Shown here: positions 1 through 6,439 of the stretch, one piece after another | Layout of the letters: every line of letters begins with the position of its first letter | Position numbering within the stretch: position 1 is the first letter of the stretch | NCBI GenBank assembly: GCA_900552315.1 | Contig: URZM01000021.1 | Span: 1-19,514, forward strand | Direction of reading: 5' to 3' | Origin: an uncultured Bacteroidales bacterium | Lineage (GTDB): Bacteria; Bacteroidota; Bacteroidia; Bacteroidales; Muribaculaceae | Length of the DNA: 19,514 nucleotides | Position numbers and translations under genes: made by a program | The notes under the pieces: model-generated | The model's database searches: none | Told to the model about the DNA's origin: nothing | The model's input: only the letters and a program-made list of their open reading frames with translations

Positions 1-265
1 CAGGGCACGCGAGATACAGCATCGCCTGCGTTTTGACTTCACCTGCGCCTACGACGAGAAGGACTCCATAGGCAAGCGTTACCGTCGCCAGGACGCCATA
101 GGCACACCCTACTGCATCACGGTGGACCACCAGACCCTGGAAGACGGCACCGTGACCATGCGCCACCGCGACACAATGGAGCAGCAACGCCTGAGCGTGG
201 ACGAGGTGGAGCGCATACTCAAGGAGGAGGTCAGCCTAAACTCCCTGCTCCGCAAACTACAGTAA
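1..265 (+). CDS. glyS: Glycine--tRNA ligase, C-terminal fragment (cut by window edge)
   Basis: This is the last 87 codons of a single-chain (alpha2-type) glycyl-tRNA synthetase, read in the frame that starts at base 2 and ends with TAA at 263-265. The enzyme charges tRNA-Gly in the cytoplasm. The segment is the class II anticodon-binding domain: the stretches IGKRYRRQDAIGTPYC and LEDGTVTMRHRDTMEQQR closely match the block seen in bacterial and eukaryotic alpha2 GlyRS (typically IG-RYRRQDEIGTP-C and DGTVT-R-RDTMEQ-R). The fragment ends in a short helix (LKEEVSLNSLLRKLQ), as is usual. The catalytic domain lies upstream of the window. The lemA-like gene starts 27 bases downstream with no visible terminator, so co-transcription is plausible. 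Confidence 0.93.
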   Translation, partial: RAREIQHRLRFDFTCAYDEKDSIGKRYRRQDAIGTPYCITVDHQTLEDGTVTMRHRDTMEQQRLSVDEVERILKEEVSLNSLLRKLQ

Positions 266-292
266 TATAAAAACTCTCCATATAGCAAAAAC

Positions 293-904
293 ATGAAGAA
301 ATACACCCCTTGGATCGTGGTAGGCGGCATCGTGCTTATCCTGGTAATATGGCTCGCGGTGGGCTACAACGGCATGAACTCGTCGAGCTTGGAGGTAGAC
401 AACTCATGGGCCAACGTACAGAGCCAGTACCAGCGGCGCAAAGACCTGATTCCCAACTTGGAAGCCACAGTAAAGAAATATGCCCAACATGAGAGCGAGA
501 CCCTGACCTCAGTGACAGAGGCCCGCGCAGGGGTCGACAAGGCCCAGCAGGCCGTGAACGCGCTCCCTGCCGAGGCACCATCCGACGAGATGGAGATGTC
601 CCGATATATGCAGACCCAGGCCGAGGCTGCCAAGGCTCTCGACATTTATGTCAACGCCGTGAAGGAAGCATATCCCGACCTGAAGGCCAACGAGAATTTC
701 CTGGACCTGCAGGAGCAGCTCGAAGGGACCGAGAACCGTATACAGGTGGCACGCCAGAACTACAACGAGGCTGTGAAGCTGTACAACAAGAAGGTAAGCT
801 CGTTTCCCAATGTGCTGATTTCAGGAATGTTCGGCTTCCAGAAACGCAGTATGTTCCAGGCAGACGCCGATGCAGCCGCCGCCGTGAAAGTTTTTCAAGA
901 CTAA
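293..904 (+). CDS. lemA: LemA family membrane-anchored protein
   Basis: A 203-residue LemA-family protein. An N-terminal membrane helix (about residues 7-24, IVVGGIVLILVIWLAVG) is followed by the family block YNGM...NSWANVQSQYQRRKDLIPNLE at about 25-56. The rest is a long helical coiled-coil-like domain, ending with the typical FPNVLISGMFGFQKRSMFQ region. The predicted topology is a short cytoplasmic tail with the helical domain outside the inner membrane. The length is normal for the family. The biochemical role of LemA is not established. It often sits beside a TPM-domain protein or HtpX, but here the next gene (9-base gap) is an FKBP-type isomerase lipoprotein. The ATG at 293 gives a charged MKK start directly before the membrane helix. 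Confidence 0.93.
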   Translation: MKKYTPWIVVGGIVLILVIWLAVGYNGMNSSSLEVDNSWANVQSQYQRRKDLIPNLEATVKKYAQHESETLTSVTEARAGVDKAQQAVNALPAEAPSDEMEMSRYMQTQAEAAKALDIYVNAVKEAYPDLKANENFLDLQEQLEGTENRIQVARQNYNEAVKLYNKKVSSFPNVLISGMFGFQKRSMFQADADAAAAVKVFQD

Positions 905-913
905 CCGCACGCA

Positions 914-1471
914 ATGATGAAAAGGACTCTTATATATGTTTTGGGAGCCTGCCTGGCGATGCCCCTGCTCACCTCGTGCCTGGGCGACGACCCGAAGAAT
1001 GAGGAAGACCCTTGGAAGGAGCAGAACGACACGTGGTTGATATCCAAGGAGCTGGAGAAAGACGCCGACGGCAACCCGGTCTACGAGAAGGTGACATGCT
1101 CGTGGGACCCCAACGCTTTCGTGCTGATGAAGTGGCACAATGACCGCGCCCAGACAGCATCCAAGCTCTCGCCCATGAGCACCAGCACCGTGGACGTGCG
1201 CTATGAGGTCAGGACTATCGACGGCACCGAGGTAGACAACTCCAAAAGCCGCGTCACCCCGGCTCCGGGTGTCTACCGTTCCCAGCTCAACAAGAACATT
1301 ATGGGTTGGATTATCGGCCTTGGCAACATGCATATCGGAGACACATGCACCATACTGATTCCCTATAACCAGGCCTACGGGTCTATCCCCTACAAAGGGT
1401 TGAAAGCCTATAGCTCTCTCGTATTCGACGTGCGTCTGGTGGACATACCGGCTTGGGAAAAACCTATCTGA
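914..1471 (+). CDS. FKBP-type peptidyl-prolyl isomerase lipoprotein
   Basis: A 185-residue lipoprotein with an FKBP fold. The signal peptide ends in a lipobox, LLTSC, with Cys22 as the lipidated residue. The mature part starts C-L-G-D-D-P-K-N-E-E-D, an acidic stretch resembling Bacteroidetes lipoprotein surface-export signals. The FKBP domain covers about residues 92-181: YEVRTIDGTEVDNS, then NIMGWIIGLGNMHIGD, then IPYNQAYGS, closing with SLVFDVRLVDI. This is the usual order of FKBP elements (dG-.-d.S, G.-.al..M..Gd, iP...aYG, L.F.v.L..i). It should catalyse cis-trans isomerisation of Xaa-Pro bonds in the periplasm or at the surface; activity is inferred. ATG codons at 914 and 917 are both possible starts (MMKR or MKR). 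The neighbours are lemA and lgt, and lgt makes the lipid anchor this protein needs. Confidence 0.88.
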   Translation: MMKRTLIYVLGACLAMPLLTSCLGDDPKNEEDPWKEQNDTWLISKELEKDADGNPVYEKVTCSWDPNAFVLMKWHNDRAQTASKLSPMSTSTVDVRYEVRTIDGTEVDNSKSRVTPAPGVYRSQLNKNIMGWIIGLGNMHIGDTCTILIPYNQAYGSIPYKGLKAYSSLVFDVRLVDIPAWEKPI

Positions 1472-1523
1472 ATATCGATCCTCTCCTCCCACAAATTGTA
1501 CAATCCCATTCACTTACAAGTAT

Positions 1524-2390
1524 ATGCTTGCATACATCAACTGGGACGTAAGTCCCATCTTCATAACCCTCGGGCCGCTCGAGATACGTTGGTATGGCCT
1601 GATGTTCGCTCTCGGTTTCCTGGCAGGATACTGGATAGTGGCCCGCATGTTCAAGCACGAGGGCGCACCTGAGAAATGGCTCGGCACGCTGCTCATCTTC
1701 TTGGTGGTATGCACTGTGGTCGGAGCCAGGCTCGGACATGTGTTCTTCTATGAATGGGACTATTACAGCCAGCACAAAGGCGAGATATTCAAGATATGGG
1801 AAGGGGGCCTCGCCAGCCACGGAGGCGCCATCGCCAATTTCATAGGCCTGTGCATATTCTCCTGGTGCGTAGCCAAGAAGAATCCCTCATGGACCATCGA
1901 CAAGGTGGTCGTACCCATAGCCTTGGTTGCCGGGCTCATCCGGCTCGGCAACCTTTTCAACTCCGAGATATACGGCGACCCCACAGACCTGCCGTGGGGA
2001 TTCGTGTTCGTGCGCAATGGCGAGACATTCGCCTCCCATCCCACGCAGCTCTACGAGGCGTTGGCGTATTTCGCGCTCTTCGGACTGTTGATGTGGATGT
2101 ATTGGAAACGCAACGCGGAGGAAAGGCCCTGGCTCCTCACCGGAGTGTTCTTCCTGTGGACTTTCGGCGCACGCTTCATAATTGAGTATGTGAAAAATCC
2201 TCAGGAATCCTGGGAGTCGGACATGGCACTGAATATGGGGCAATGGCTCTCCATCCCGTTCATACTGCTCGGAGCCGGGCTTATGATATATGCCATGTGC
2301 CGCCCGCGTCAGGAATGGAAATTCCCCGGCAAATTCGCCGAGGAGCTTGAAGGCCCCGGCAAAAGCAAATCCAAACCCACAAAAAAATAA
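1524..2390 (+). CDS. lgt: Prolipoprotein diacylglyceryl transferase
   Basis: A 288-residue polytopic inner-membrane enzyme that transfers diacylglyceryl from phosphatidylglycerol to the lipobox cysteine of prolipoproteins, the first step of lipoprotein maturation. The Lgt signature is clear: GLASHGGAIANFIG (His99 corresponds to the essential His of the HGG loop), RLGNLFNSEIYG (Arg140, Asn143 and Glu148, at the same spacing as Arg143/Asn146/Glu151 in E. coli), then HPTQLYEAL (172-180) and GARFIIEYVKNPQ (215-227, Arg217). Seven hydrophobic segments are visible, and the C-terminus is a basic, lysine-rich tail. The length is normal. It starts 52 bases after the FKBP gene at ATG 1524. It could serve the three lipoproteins encoded in this window, but it is a housekeeping enzyme. 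Confidence 0.97.
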   Translation: MLAYINWDVSPIFITLGPLEIRWYGLMFALGFLAGYWIVARMFKHEGAPEKWLGTLLIFLVVCTVVGARLGHVFFYEWDYYSQHKGEIFKIWEGGLASHGGAIANFIGLCIFSWCVAKKNPSWTIDKVVVPIALVAGLIRLGNLFNSEIYGDPTDLPWGFVFVRNGETFASHPTQLYEALAYFALFGLLMWMYWKRNAEERPWLLTGVFFLWTFGARFIIEYVKNPQESWESDMALNMGQWLSIPFILLGAGLMIYAMCRPRQEWKFPGKFAEELEGPGKSKSKPTKK

Positions 2391-2398
2391 TGAACCTT

Positions 2399-2431
2399 GC
2401 GGAAGTGAATCCCGCGTTAAAAATTCTTACT
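2399..2431 (+). promoter_or_regulatory. Possible pseudoknot in the queF leader
   Basis: In the 42 bases between lgt and queF, GCGG (2399-2402) can pair with CCGC (2412-2415). The loop bases GAAT (2407-2410) can pair with ATTC (2423-2426) further on, across a linker (GTTAAAA) that contributes to an A-run at 2419-2423. Loop AGT (2404-2406) can also pair with ACT (2429-2431). This is an H-type pseudoknot layout just before the queF ATG at 2433, reminiscent of preQ1-I riboswitches in shape and position. The loop does not match the preQ1-I consensus bases I remember, and short pairings arise by chance. The hairpin itself is seen; the regulatory role is speculative. Confidence 0.2.
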
Positions 2432-2432
2432 C

Positions 2433-2903
2433 ATGCGTACAGACAAAGAACTGGAGGGTGTGACCCTCCTTGGCAACCAGGGTACCACCTACCCTACCGA
2501 CTACGACCCTTCGCTGCTCGAGACATTCGAGAACAAGCATGAAGGACGTGACTATGTGGTGACATTCGACTGCCCGGAGTTCACCACCTTGTGTCCAAAG
2601 ACTGGACAGCCCGATTTCGGACACATATACATAAAATACATCCCGCGCACCCGCATGGTGGAGAGCAAGAGCCTCAAACTGTACATGTTCTCCTTCCGCA
2701 ACCACGGAGATTTCCATGAGGACTGCGTGAACATCATACTCAACGACCTCTGGGAGCTGATGGATCCCAAATACCTGGAGGTCAAGGGTAGATTCATGCC
2801 GCGCGGCGGCATCAGCATCCATCCCTTCGCATGCAAGGGAGACGACGAGCATACAGCACTCGTGCAGGCGCGCACCTTGAGCGAGCTTGAAGCAGACATC
2901 TGA
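2433..2903 (+). CDS. queF: NADPH-dependent 7-cyano-7-deazaguanine reductase
   Basis: A 156-residue unimodular (YkvM-type) QueF that reduces the nitrile of preQ0 to the aminomethyl group of preQ1, using two NADPH, in queuosine synthesis. FTTLCPKTGQPDF contains the catalytic Cys54 (thioimide nucleophile) and Asp61 (proton donor). The QueF signature ESKSLKLYMFSFRNHGDFHE covers residues 77-96 and supplies NADPH/substrate-binding residues. The C-terminal RFMPRGGISIHPF is also typical. QueF proteins belong to the tunnelling (T-) fold superfamily. It is first in a queF-queC-queD-queE cluster, so the cell makes its own preQ1 rather than only salvaging it. The ATG at 2433 leaves 42 bases after lgt with no clear Shine-Dalgarno site. 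Confidence 0.97.
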   Translation: MRTDKELEGVTLLGNQGTTYPTDYDPSLLETFENKHEGRDYVVTFDCPEFTTLCPKTGQPDFGHIYIKYIPRTRMVESKSLKLYMFSFRNHGDFHEDCVNIILNDLWELMDPKYLEVKGRFMPRGGISIHPFACKGDDEHTALVQARTLSELEADI

Positions 2904-2923
2904 TCTACAAATTGCAACAGACT

Positions 2924-3583
2924 ATGAAAAAAGACTCTATACTTGTCCTGTCGGGCGGGATGGACTCCGTCACCATGCTCTACGAGTACAGGAACCGCAT
3001 AGCGTTGGCAGTCAGCTTCGACTATGGTTCCAACCACAACAAGAAAGAAATCGCGTGTGCCGCCGAAAACTGCCGCGCCACAGGCGTGGAGCATATAGTC
3101 ATCCCTCTGGACTTCATGGGCAAATATTTCGAATCGTCGCTGCTCCAGGGAGCTGACGCGATACCGGAAGGAGACTACCGCGAGGCAAACATGAAAAGTA
3201 CGGTAGTGCCTTTCCGCAATGGCATAATGCTCGCCGTGGCCACCGGACTGGCCGAAAGCCGAGGACTGAAGCATGTGATGCTCGCAAACCACGGCGGCGA
3301 CCACGACATCTACCCCGACTGCAGACCGGAGTTCGTCTCGGCCATGAGCGAGGCCATGCGCCAAGGCACATACCCCGGCATCACATTGCTGGCACCATAC
3401 ACATACCTCACCAAGGCCGACATAGCCATGCACGGCAAACGCCTGGGCGTGGACTACTCCCTCACCTATTCATGTTACAAGGGCGGCGAGAAGCATTGCG
3501 GCGTGTGCGGAACCTGCGTAGAACGCAAGGAAGCCCTCGCCACAGCCGGAATACCAGACCCCACTGAATACCTCAATCCCTGA
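2924..3583 (+). CDS. queC: 7-cyano-7-deazaguanine (preQ0) synthase
   Basis: A 219-residue QueC, an ATP-dependent amidoligase that converts 7-carboxy-7-deazaguanine plus ammonia to preQ0. The PP-loop SGGMDS at residues 10-15 binds ATP. The C-terminal zinc site is complete: Cys184, Cys192, Cys195 and Cys198 in SCYKGGEKHCGVCGTC. VVPFRNGIML and ANHGGDHDIYPDC are the usual substrate-pocket blocks. I place the start at the ATG at 2924, because the family begins just before the PP-loop strand (MKKDSILVLSGG). An in-frame TTG at 2912 would add four residues (Met-Gln-Gln-Thr) of no evident use. It lies 20 bases after queF and 8 bases before queD, so the cluster is almost certainly one transcript. Confidence 0.97.
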   Translation: MKKDSILVLSGGMDSVTMLYEYRNRIALAVSFDYGSNHNKKEIACAAENCRATGVEHIVIPLDFMGKYFESSLLQGADAIPEGDYREANMKSTVVPFRNGIMLAVATGLAESRGLKHVMLANHGGDHDIYPDCRPEFVSAMSEAMRQGTYPGITLLAPYTYLTKADIAMHGKRLGVDYSLTYSCYKGGEKHCGVCGTCVERKEALATAGIPDPTEYLNP

Positions 3584-3591
3584 AACTCCAC

Positions 3592-3927
3592 ATGTATTAC
3601 GTAAGCAAACGAATTGAAATATCGGCGGCACACCGCCTGTGCCTCTCCTACGAGAGCAAATGCACATCGCTCCACGGACACAACTGGATCATCACAGTGC
3701 ATTGCCGCGCTAAGGAGCTGAACCGGGACGGGATGGTGGCCGACTTCACACATATCAAACAGATGATAACAGGGAAGCTGGACCACGCGGTGCTAAACGA
3801 CGTGCTTCCCTTAAACCCTACGGCTGAGAACCTGGCTCGATGGATTGTGGACACCATTCCCACATGCTACCGCGCGGACGTGCAGGAGAGCGAGGGAAAC
3901 ACCGCCTCCTACGAACTCGATGACTGA
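3592..3927 (+). CDS. queD: 6-carboxy-5,6,7,8-tetrahydropterin synthase
   Basis: A 111-residue QueD of the PTPS/tunnelling fold. It converts 7,8-dihydroneopterin triphosphate to 6-carboxy-tetrahydropterin (CPH4), the step before QueE. The zinc ligands are His14 (ISAAHRL), His28 and His30 (LHGHNW). The catalytic cysteine is Cys24 (ESKCTSLHGH), with the Asp64-His65 pair in KLDHAVLND. Glu99 (VQESEGNTASY) is the likely pterin-anchoring glutamate. The protein is slightly short for the family but no motif is missing. Its stop codon TGA shares its last A with the queE ATG (TGATG at 3925-3929), which suggests translational coupling. No GTP cyclohydrolase (folE) is in the window, so its substrate must be made elsewhere. 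Confidence 0.96.
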   Translation: MYYVSKRIEISAAHRLCLSYESKCTSLHGHNWIITVHCRAKELNRDGMVADFTHIKQMITGKLDHAVLNDVLPLNPTAENLARWIVDTIPTCYRADVQESEGNTASYELDD

Positions 3928-4526
3928 TGAGAAAGCTCAACGAAATATTCTATTCCCTGCAAGGCGAGGGGGCGCACACCGGCATGCCGTGCGTGTTCGT
4001 CAGATTCAGCGGCTGCAACCTGCGCTGCCCTTTCTGCGACACTGACCATGCACATGGCATCCCTATGAACGACGCGGACATAGTGGCCTACATAAACATG
4101 TATCCGGCTGACTGGATAGTACTGACCGGAGGAGAACCTTCGCTGTGGATAGATGACGATCTCATTCACACACTCCATGTGGCCACCGGCAAAAAGATAG
4201 CCATCGAGACAAACGGCACCCGCCAGGTGCCGGACGAGATAGACTGGATAACTCTCTCCCCAAAGTACGGCATGGCGCCCGACGCTCCTTTAATACCAGG
4301 CGTGCAGCGTGCCGATGAAATCAAGGTGGTGGACACTGGCCAAGACCTGGAACAGTATTTTGCGTTGCCTCAATGCCGGTCCAACACGCTCATGTACCTA
4401 CAGCCTTGCTGGGTGCCTGACGCGCGGCAATGCGCGGAAAACACCGCGCGCACAGTAGCAAGGGTGAAGGACGACCCGCGCTGGCGGCTGTCAGTGCAGG
4501 CCCACAGATACCTGAGTATTCCCTGA
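3927..4526 (+). CDS. queE: 7-carboxy-7-deazaguanine synthase (radical SAM)
   Basis: A 199-residue radical-SAM enzyme that rearranges CPH4 to 7-carboxy-7-deazaguanine (CDG), using SAM, a [4Fe-4S] cluster and Mg2+. The cluster motif CxxxCxxC is Cys30-Cys34-Cys37 (GCNLRCPFCDTDH). LQGEGAHTGMPCVFVRFSGCN is the usual QueE N-terminus (quoted here to the first Cys region), TGGEP is at 67-71 and ETNGT at 94-98. The C-terminus VQAHRYLSIP corresponds to the conserved QxHK-Lg-P ending of QueE. It starts at the A of the queD stop codon (one-base overlap). It is the last gene of the + strand run and converges on ccsBA 38 bases away. I see no T-rich + strand terminator behind it. Confidence 0.96.
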   Translation: MRKLNEIFYSLQGEGAHTGMPCVFVRFSGCNLRCPFCDTDHAHGIPMNDADIVAYINMYPADWIVLTGGEPSLWIDDDLIHTLHVATGKKIAIETNGTRQVPDEIDWITLSPKYGMAPDAPLIPGVQRADEIKVVDTGQDLEQYFALPQCRSNTLMYLQPCWVPDARQCAENTARTVARVKDDPRWRLSVQAHRYLSIP

Positions 4527-4553
4527 TCACGTAGCAAGACAGGGAAAAGTTCA

Positions 4554-4591
4554 CTCCCCGGTCGTCATGCGTAAGAGTGAAGACCGGGGAG
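4554..4591 (-). terminator. Hairpin between convergent queE and ccsBA
   Basis: CTCCCCGGTC (4554-4563) pairs perfectly with GACCGGGGAG (4582-4591), a 10-bp G+C-rich stem whose loop holds the ccsBA stop codon. On the - strand the stem is followed by GAACTTTTCCC, a short T-run, so it may end the porin-imelysin-DHOR-ccsBA transcript. There is no T-run on the + side. A competing 7-bp stem, TTCACTC (4550-4556) with GAGTGAA (4575-4581), overlaps it. The stem is clear; its function as a terminator is moderate inference. Confidence 0.42.
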
Positions 4592-6439
4592 CAGATAGTT
4601 CGCGCCGAAATATGTGAACAGCACCGTGACCACCGCCACGAGCAGATAGACATGCAGCACACGGGGACGACGGAAACATGCCAGACGACGTGAGGCCCAA
4701 TGCACCGGGACAGAATATACCAAGAGCATGACAAGGGCACATGTCTCCTTAGGATCCCAACCCCAATAGCGTCCCCACGACTGGTTAGCCCACACGGCTC
4801 CGATGAATATGCCTGCCGCAAGCAGGAAAACCGCCGGGGTAAGCAACAGACGGTTTGTGCGGCAAAGCCATTCAGCCCGCGCGGTGTCCTTACTGCACAA
4901 GCCCACCGCCGAGAGTACCGACATAAGCAGGAACATGACATACGAGGTCATGACAAGCATGACATGCACTGATAGCAACGGACTGGCGAGTACCGGCATG
5001 AGCGCGCCTATCTGCGGCACGCGGCCCCCCATGGCAGCCACGAACAATGCCATGGCTCCCACCAGCAAGACCGCGCCACGCATCAGCAACGGCCCCGCGA
5101 CACAGCCTACGGACAACGCCACAAAACCCATGAACATCATTGTTTCCGGTCCGTTGGAAAGCGGTATATGTCCTCCTATCCACCACAAGACGCCCAACAG
5201 AGTGGCCATATAGACAAACACGAGCCATGACAAAACGATTATGCCACGGTGCATCCACTCCGAGGGGACGCGGCTACCCAAGGAGTACCACAGGCACAAA
5301 AGGCTCAGGACCAAAGCCATCACGGCGGCCAGCGCCGGACGCGCACCGACATTGTATATGCGTTCCGCCTGCATCTTGCCTTCAGAGGGCAGACAATCAG
5401 CTCCCGCATAGCGCCGCTGCCCCTCAATCAACTCGGTTATCACCTCATTGGCCTCCACATTCTTGCCTTTAAGCAACAGCTCCTTCATGCGCGGCATCGT
5501 GGTCTGCATGAATTTCCACTGCTCCAAGTCCATCTGCGAGGGACGGCGCCCGGTCAGAGACAGCCACTCCATGTGTCCCGCCGACGTGCGGTATGGATAA
5601 ATCCTGAAGGCCTCTCCGGTGCCGAGCCATTGAATCAACGCATCACGCTCGGCCTCTTCCCTTTTGCCCTTCTCTGATGTCGGTGCCACGGCATGAGTCT
5701 CATCCCAGTCCCGTTGCCAACGGTCGAAATAGAAAAGCCAGCCGGACAAGACCTGTTCCGGGGTCATGTCCCGATACGACTCCCCTCCATAGAGCTTGGC
5801 CGTGACATCCCTGGCCATGGTCTGCATAGGACAGACACGGTCATTCCAATACACATACACCTTTCCGAGATTGGCAGCCAAAGGTCTCTGCATGGCAGGC
5901 AGCTGTGAGGACATCGCATACGCCTGCGAGGTGCCGGCAAATATCAGGACCGTTGCAACGCCCCCCTTGCGCAACAAAGAACGCCAAGGAGTTTTCTTCT
6001 GAAAAAAGAAACCGACCATCCCCACGAGCAAAAGCGCATAGCCGGAATATGTGATACCTGTACCCCAAGGGTCATGGCTCACGGCCAACGTGGAGTCAGC
6101 GGCCGATATGCCTGACTGATAGAAACGCCAGCCGTCCGCCTCGCCCACATTGTTCATGGAGACATCCACCAGCTTGCCGTCCACCAGCAGATGGCTCTTG
6201 AAATCCATAGGCGTGGTGGTGCCCGGATAGAATACTATCTCCGCACTCTCCAGCGATACAGAAAACGGAAAGGTACCGTCACCGGGTCCGGCGGTCTTCC
6301 TGAACTCTGTGACAGGTTCGCCGCCGTCAGGCAATGTCAACTCTCCCTGTATGCCGCAGAAATGCGTGACGATTGCCCCGGCCAGTATGACGGCCAGGGC
6401 AATATGTATAAGAAGCGTGAATGGTTGTCGTCTGATCAT
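4565..6439 (-). CDS. ccsBA: Fused ResB/CcsA (CcsBA) system II cytochrome c synthase
   Basis: A 624-residue inner-membrane protein that carries heme out and attaches it to CxxCH motifs of c-type cytochromes in the periplasm. Residues 1-175 are a short ResB/CcsB-like part: a first membrane helix at 8-29, a periplasmic beta region, then helices near 128-147 and 158-175. Residues 176-365 are a soluble domain (YWNDRVCPMQTMARDVTAKL, then TPEQVLSGWLFYFDRWQ) of a kind I associate with Bacteroidetes homologs. Residues 366-624 are the CcsA core, with about eight helices. Heme-handling residues are present: P-His1 His424 (GHIPLSNGPETM), TM-His His492 (SVHVMLVMTSY), the WWD motif (Trp550 to Asp562, ending GWDPKE) and P-His2 His621 (LLPGLHSYA). 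The start ATG overlaps the DHOR stop by one base (TGATG), so its translation is probably coupled to the cytochrome it likely matures. Confidence 0.9.
   Translation of the reverse strand: MIRRQPFTLLIHIALAVILAGAIVTHFCGIQGELTLPDGGEPVTEFRKTAGPGDGTFPFSVSLESAEIVFYPGTTTPMDFKSHLLVDGKLVDVSMNNVGEADGWRFYQSGISAADSTLAVSHDPWGTGITYSGYALLLVGMVGFFFQKKTPWRSLLRKGGVATVLIFAGTSQAYAMSSQLPAMQRPLAANLGKVYVYWNDRVCPMQTMARDVTAKLYGGESYRDMTPEQVLSGWLFYFDRWQRDWDETHAVAPTSEKGKREEAERDALIQWLGTGEAFRIYPYRTSAGHMEWLSLTGRRPSQMDLEQWKFMQTTMPRMKELLLKGKNVEANEVITELIEGQRRYAGADCLPSEGKMQAERIYNVGARPALAAVMALVLSLLCLWYSLGSRVPSEWMHRGIIVLSWLVFVYMATLLGVLWWIGGHIPLSNGPETMMFMGFVALSVGCVAGPLLMRGAVLLVGAMALFVAAMGGRVPQIGALMPVLASPLLSVHVMLVMTSYVMFLLMSVLSAVGLCSKDTARAEWLCRTNRLLLTPAVFLLAAGIFIGAVWANQSWGRYWGWDPKETCALVMLLVYSVPVHWASRRLACFRRPRVLHVYLLVAVVTVLFTYFGANYLLPGLHSYA

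Noticed and set aside
1495..1504. Palindrome ATTGTACAAT before lgt
   Set aside because: A 10-base A+T-rich palindrome is expected by chance in this length, and no promoter boxes accompany it.
821..1513. 230-codon - strand open frame opposite the FKBP gene
   Set aside because: The + strand frame has a lipobox and an ordered FKBP domain; the antisense frame has no recognisable features.
2912..2923. TTG at 2912 as the queC start
   Set aside because: It adds only Met-Gln-Gln-Thr before an ATG that fits the family N-terminus, and rare starts need stronger support.
3592..3927. QueD as a eukaryote-like 6-pyruvoyl-tetrahydropterin synthase
   Set aside because: The sequence motif set and, above all, the position between queC and queE indicate the queuosine-pathway enzyme.
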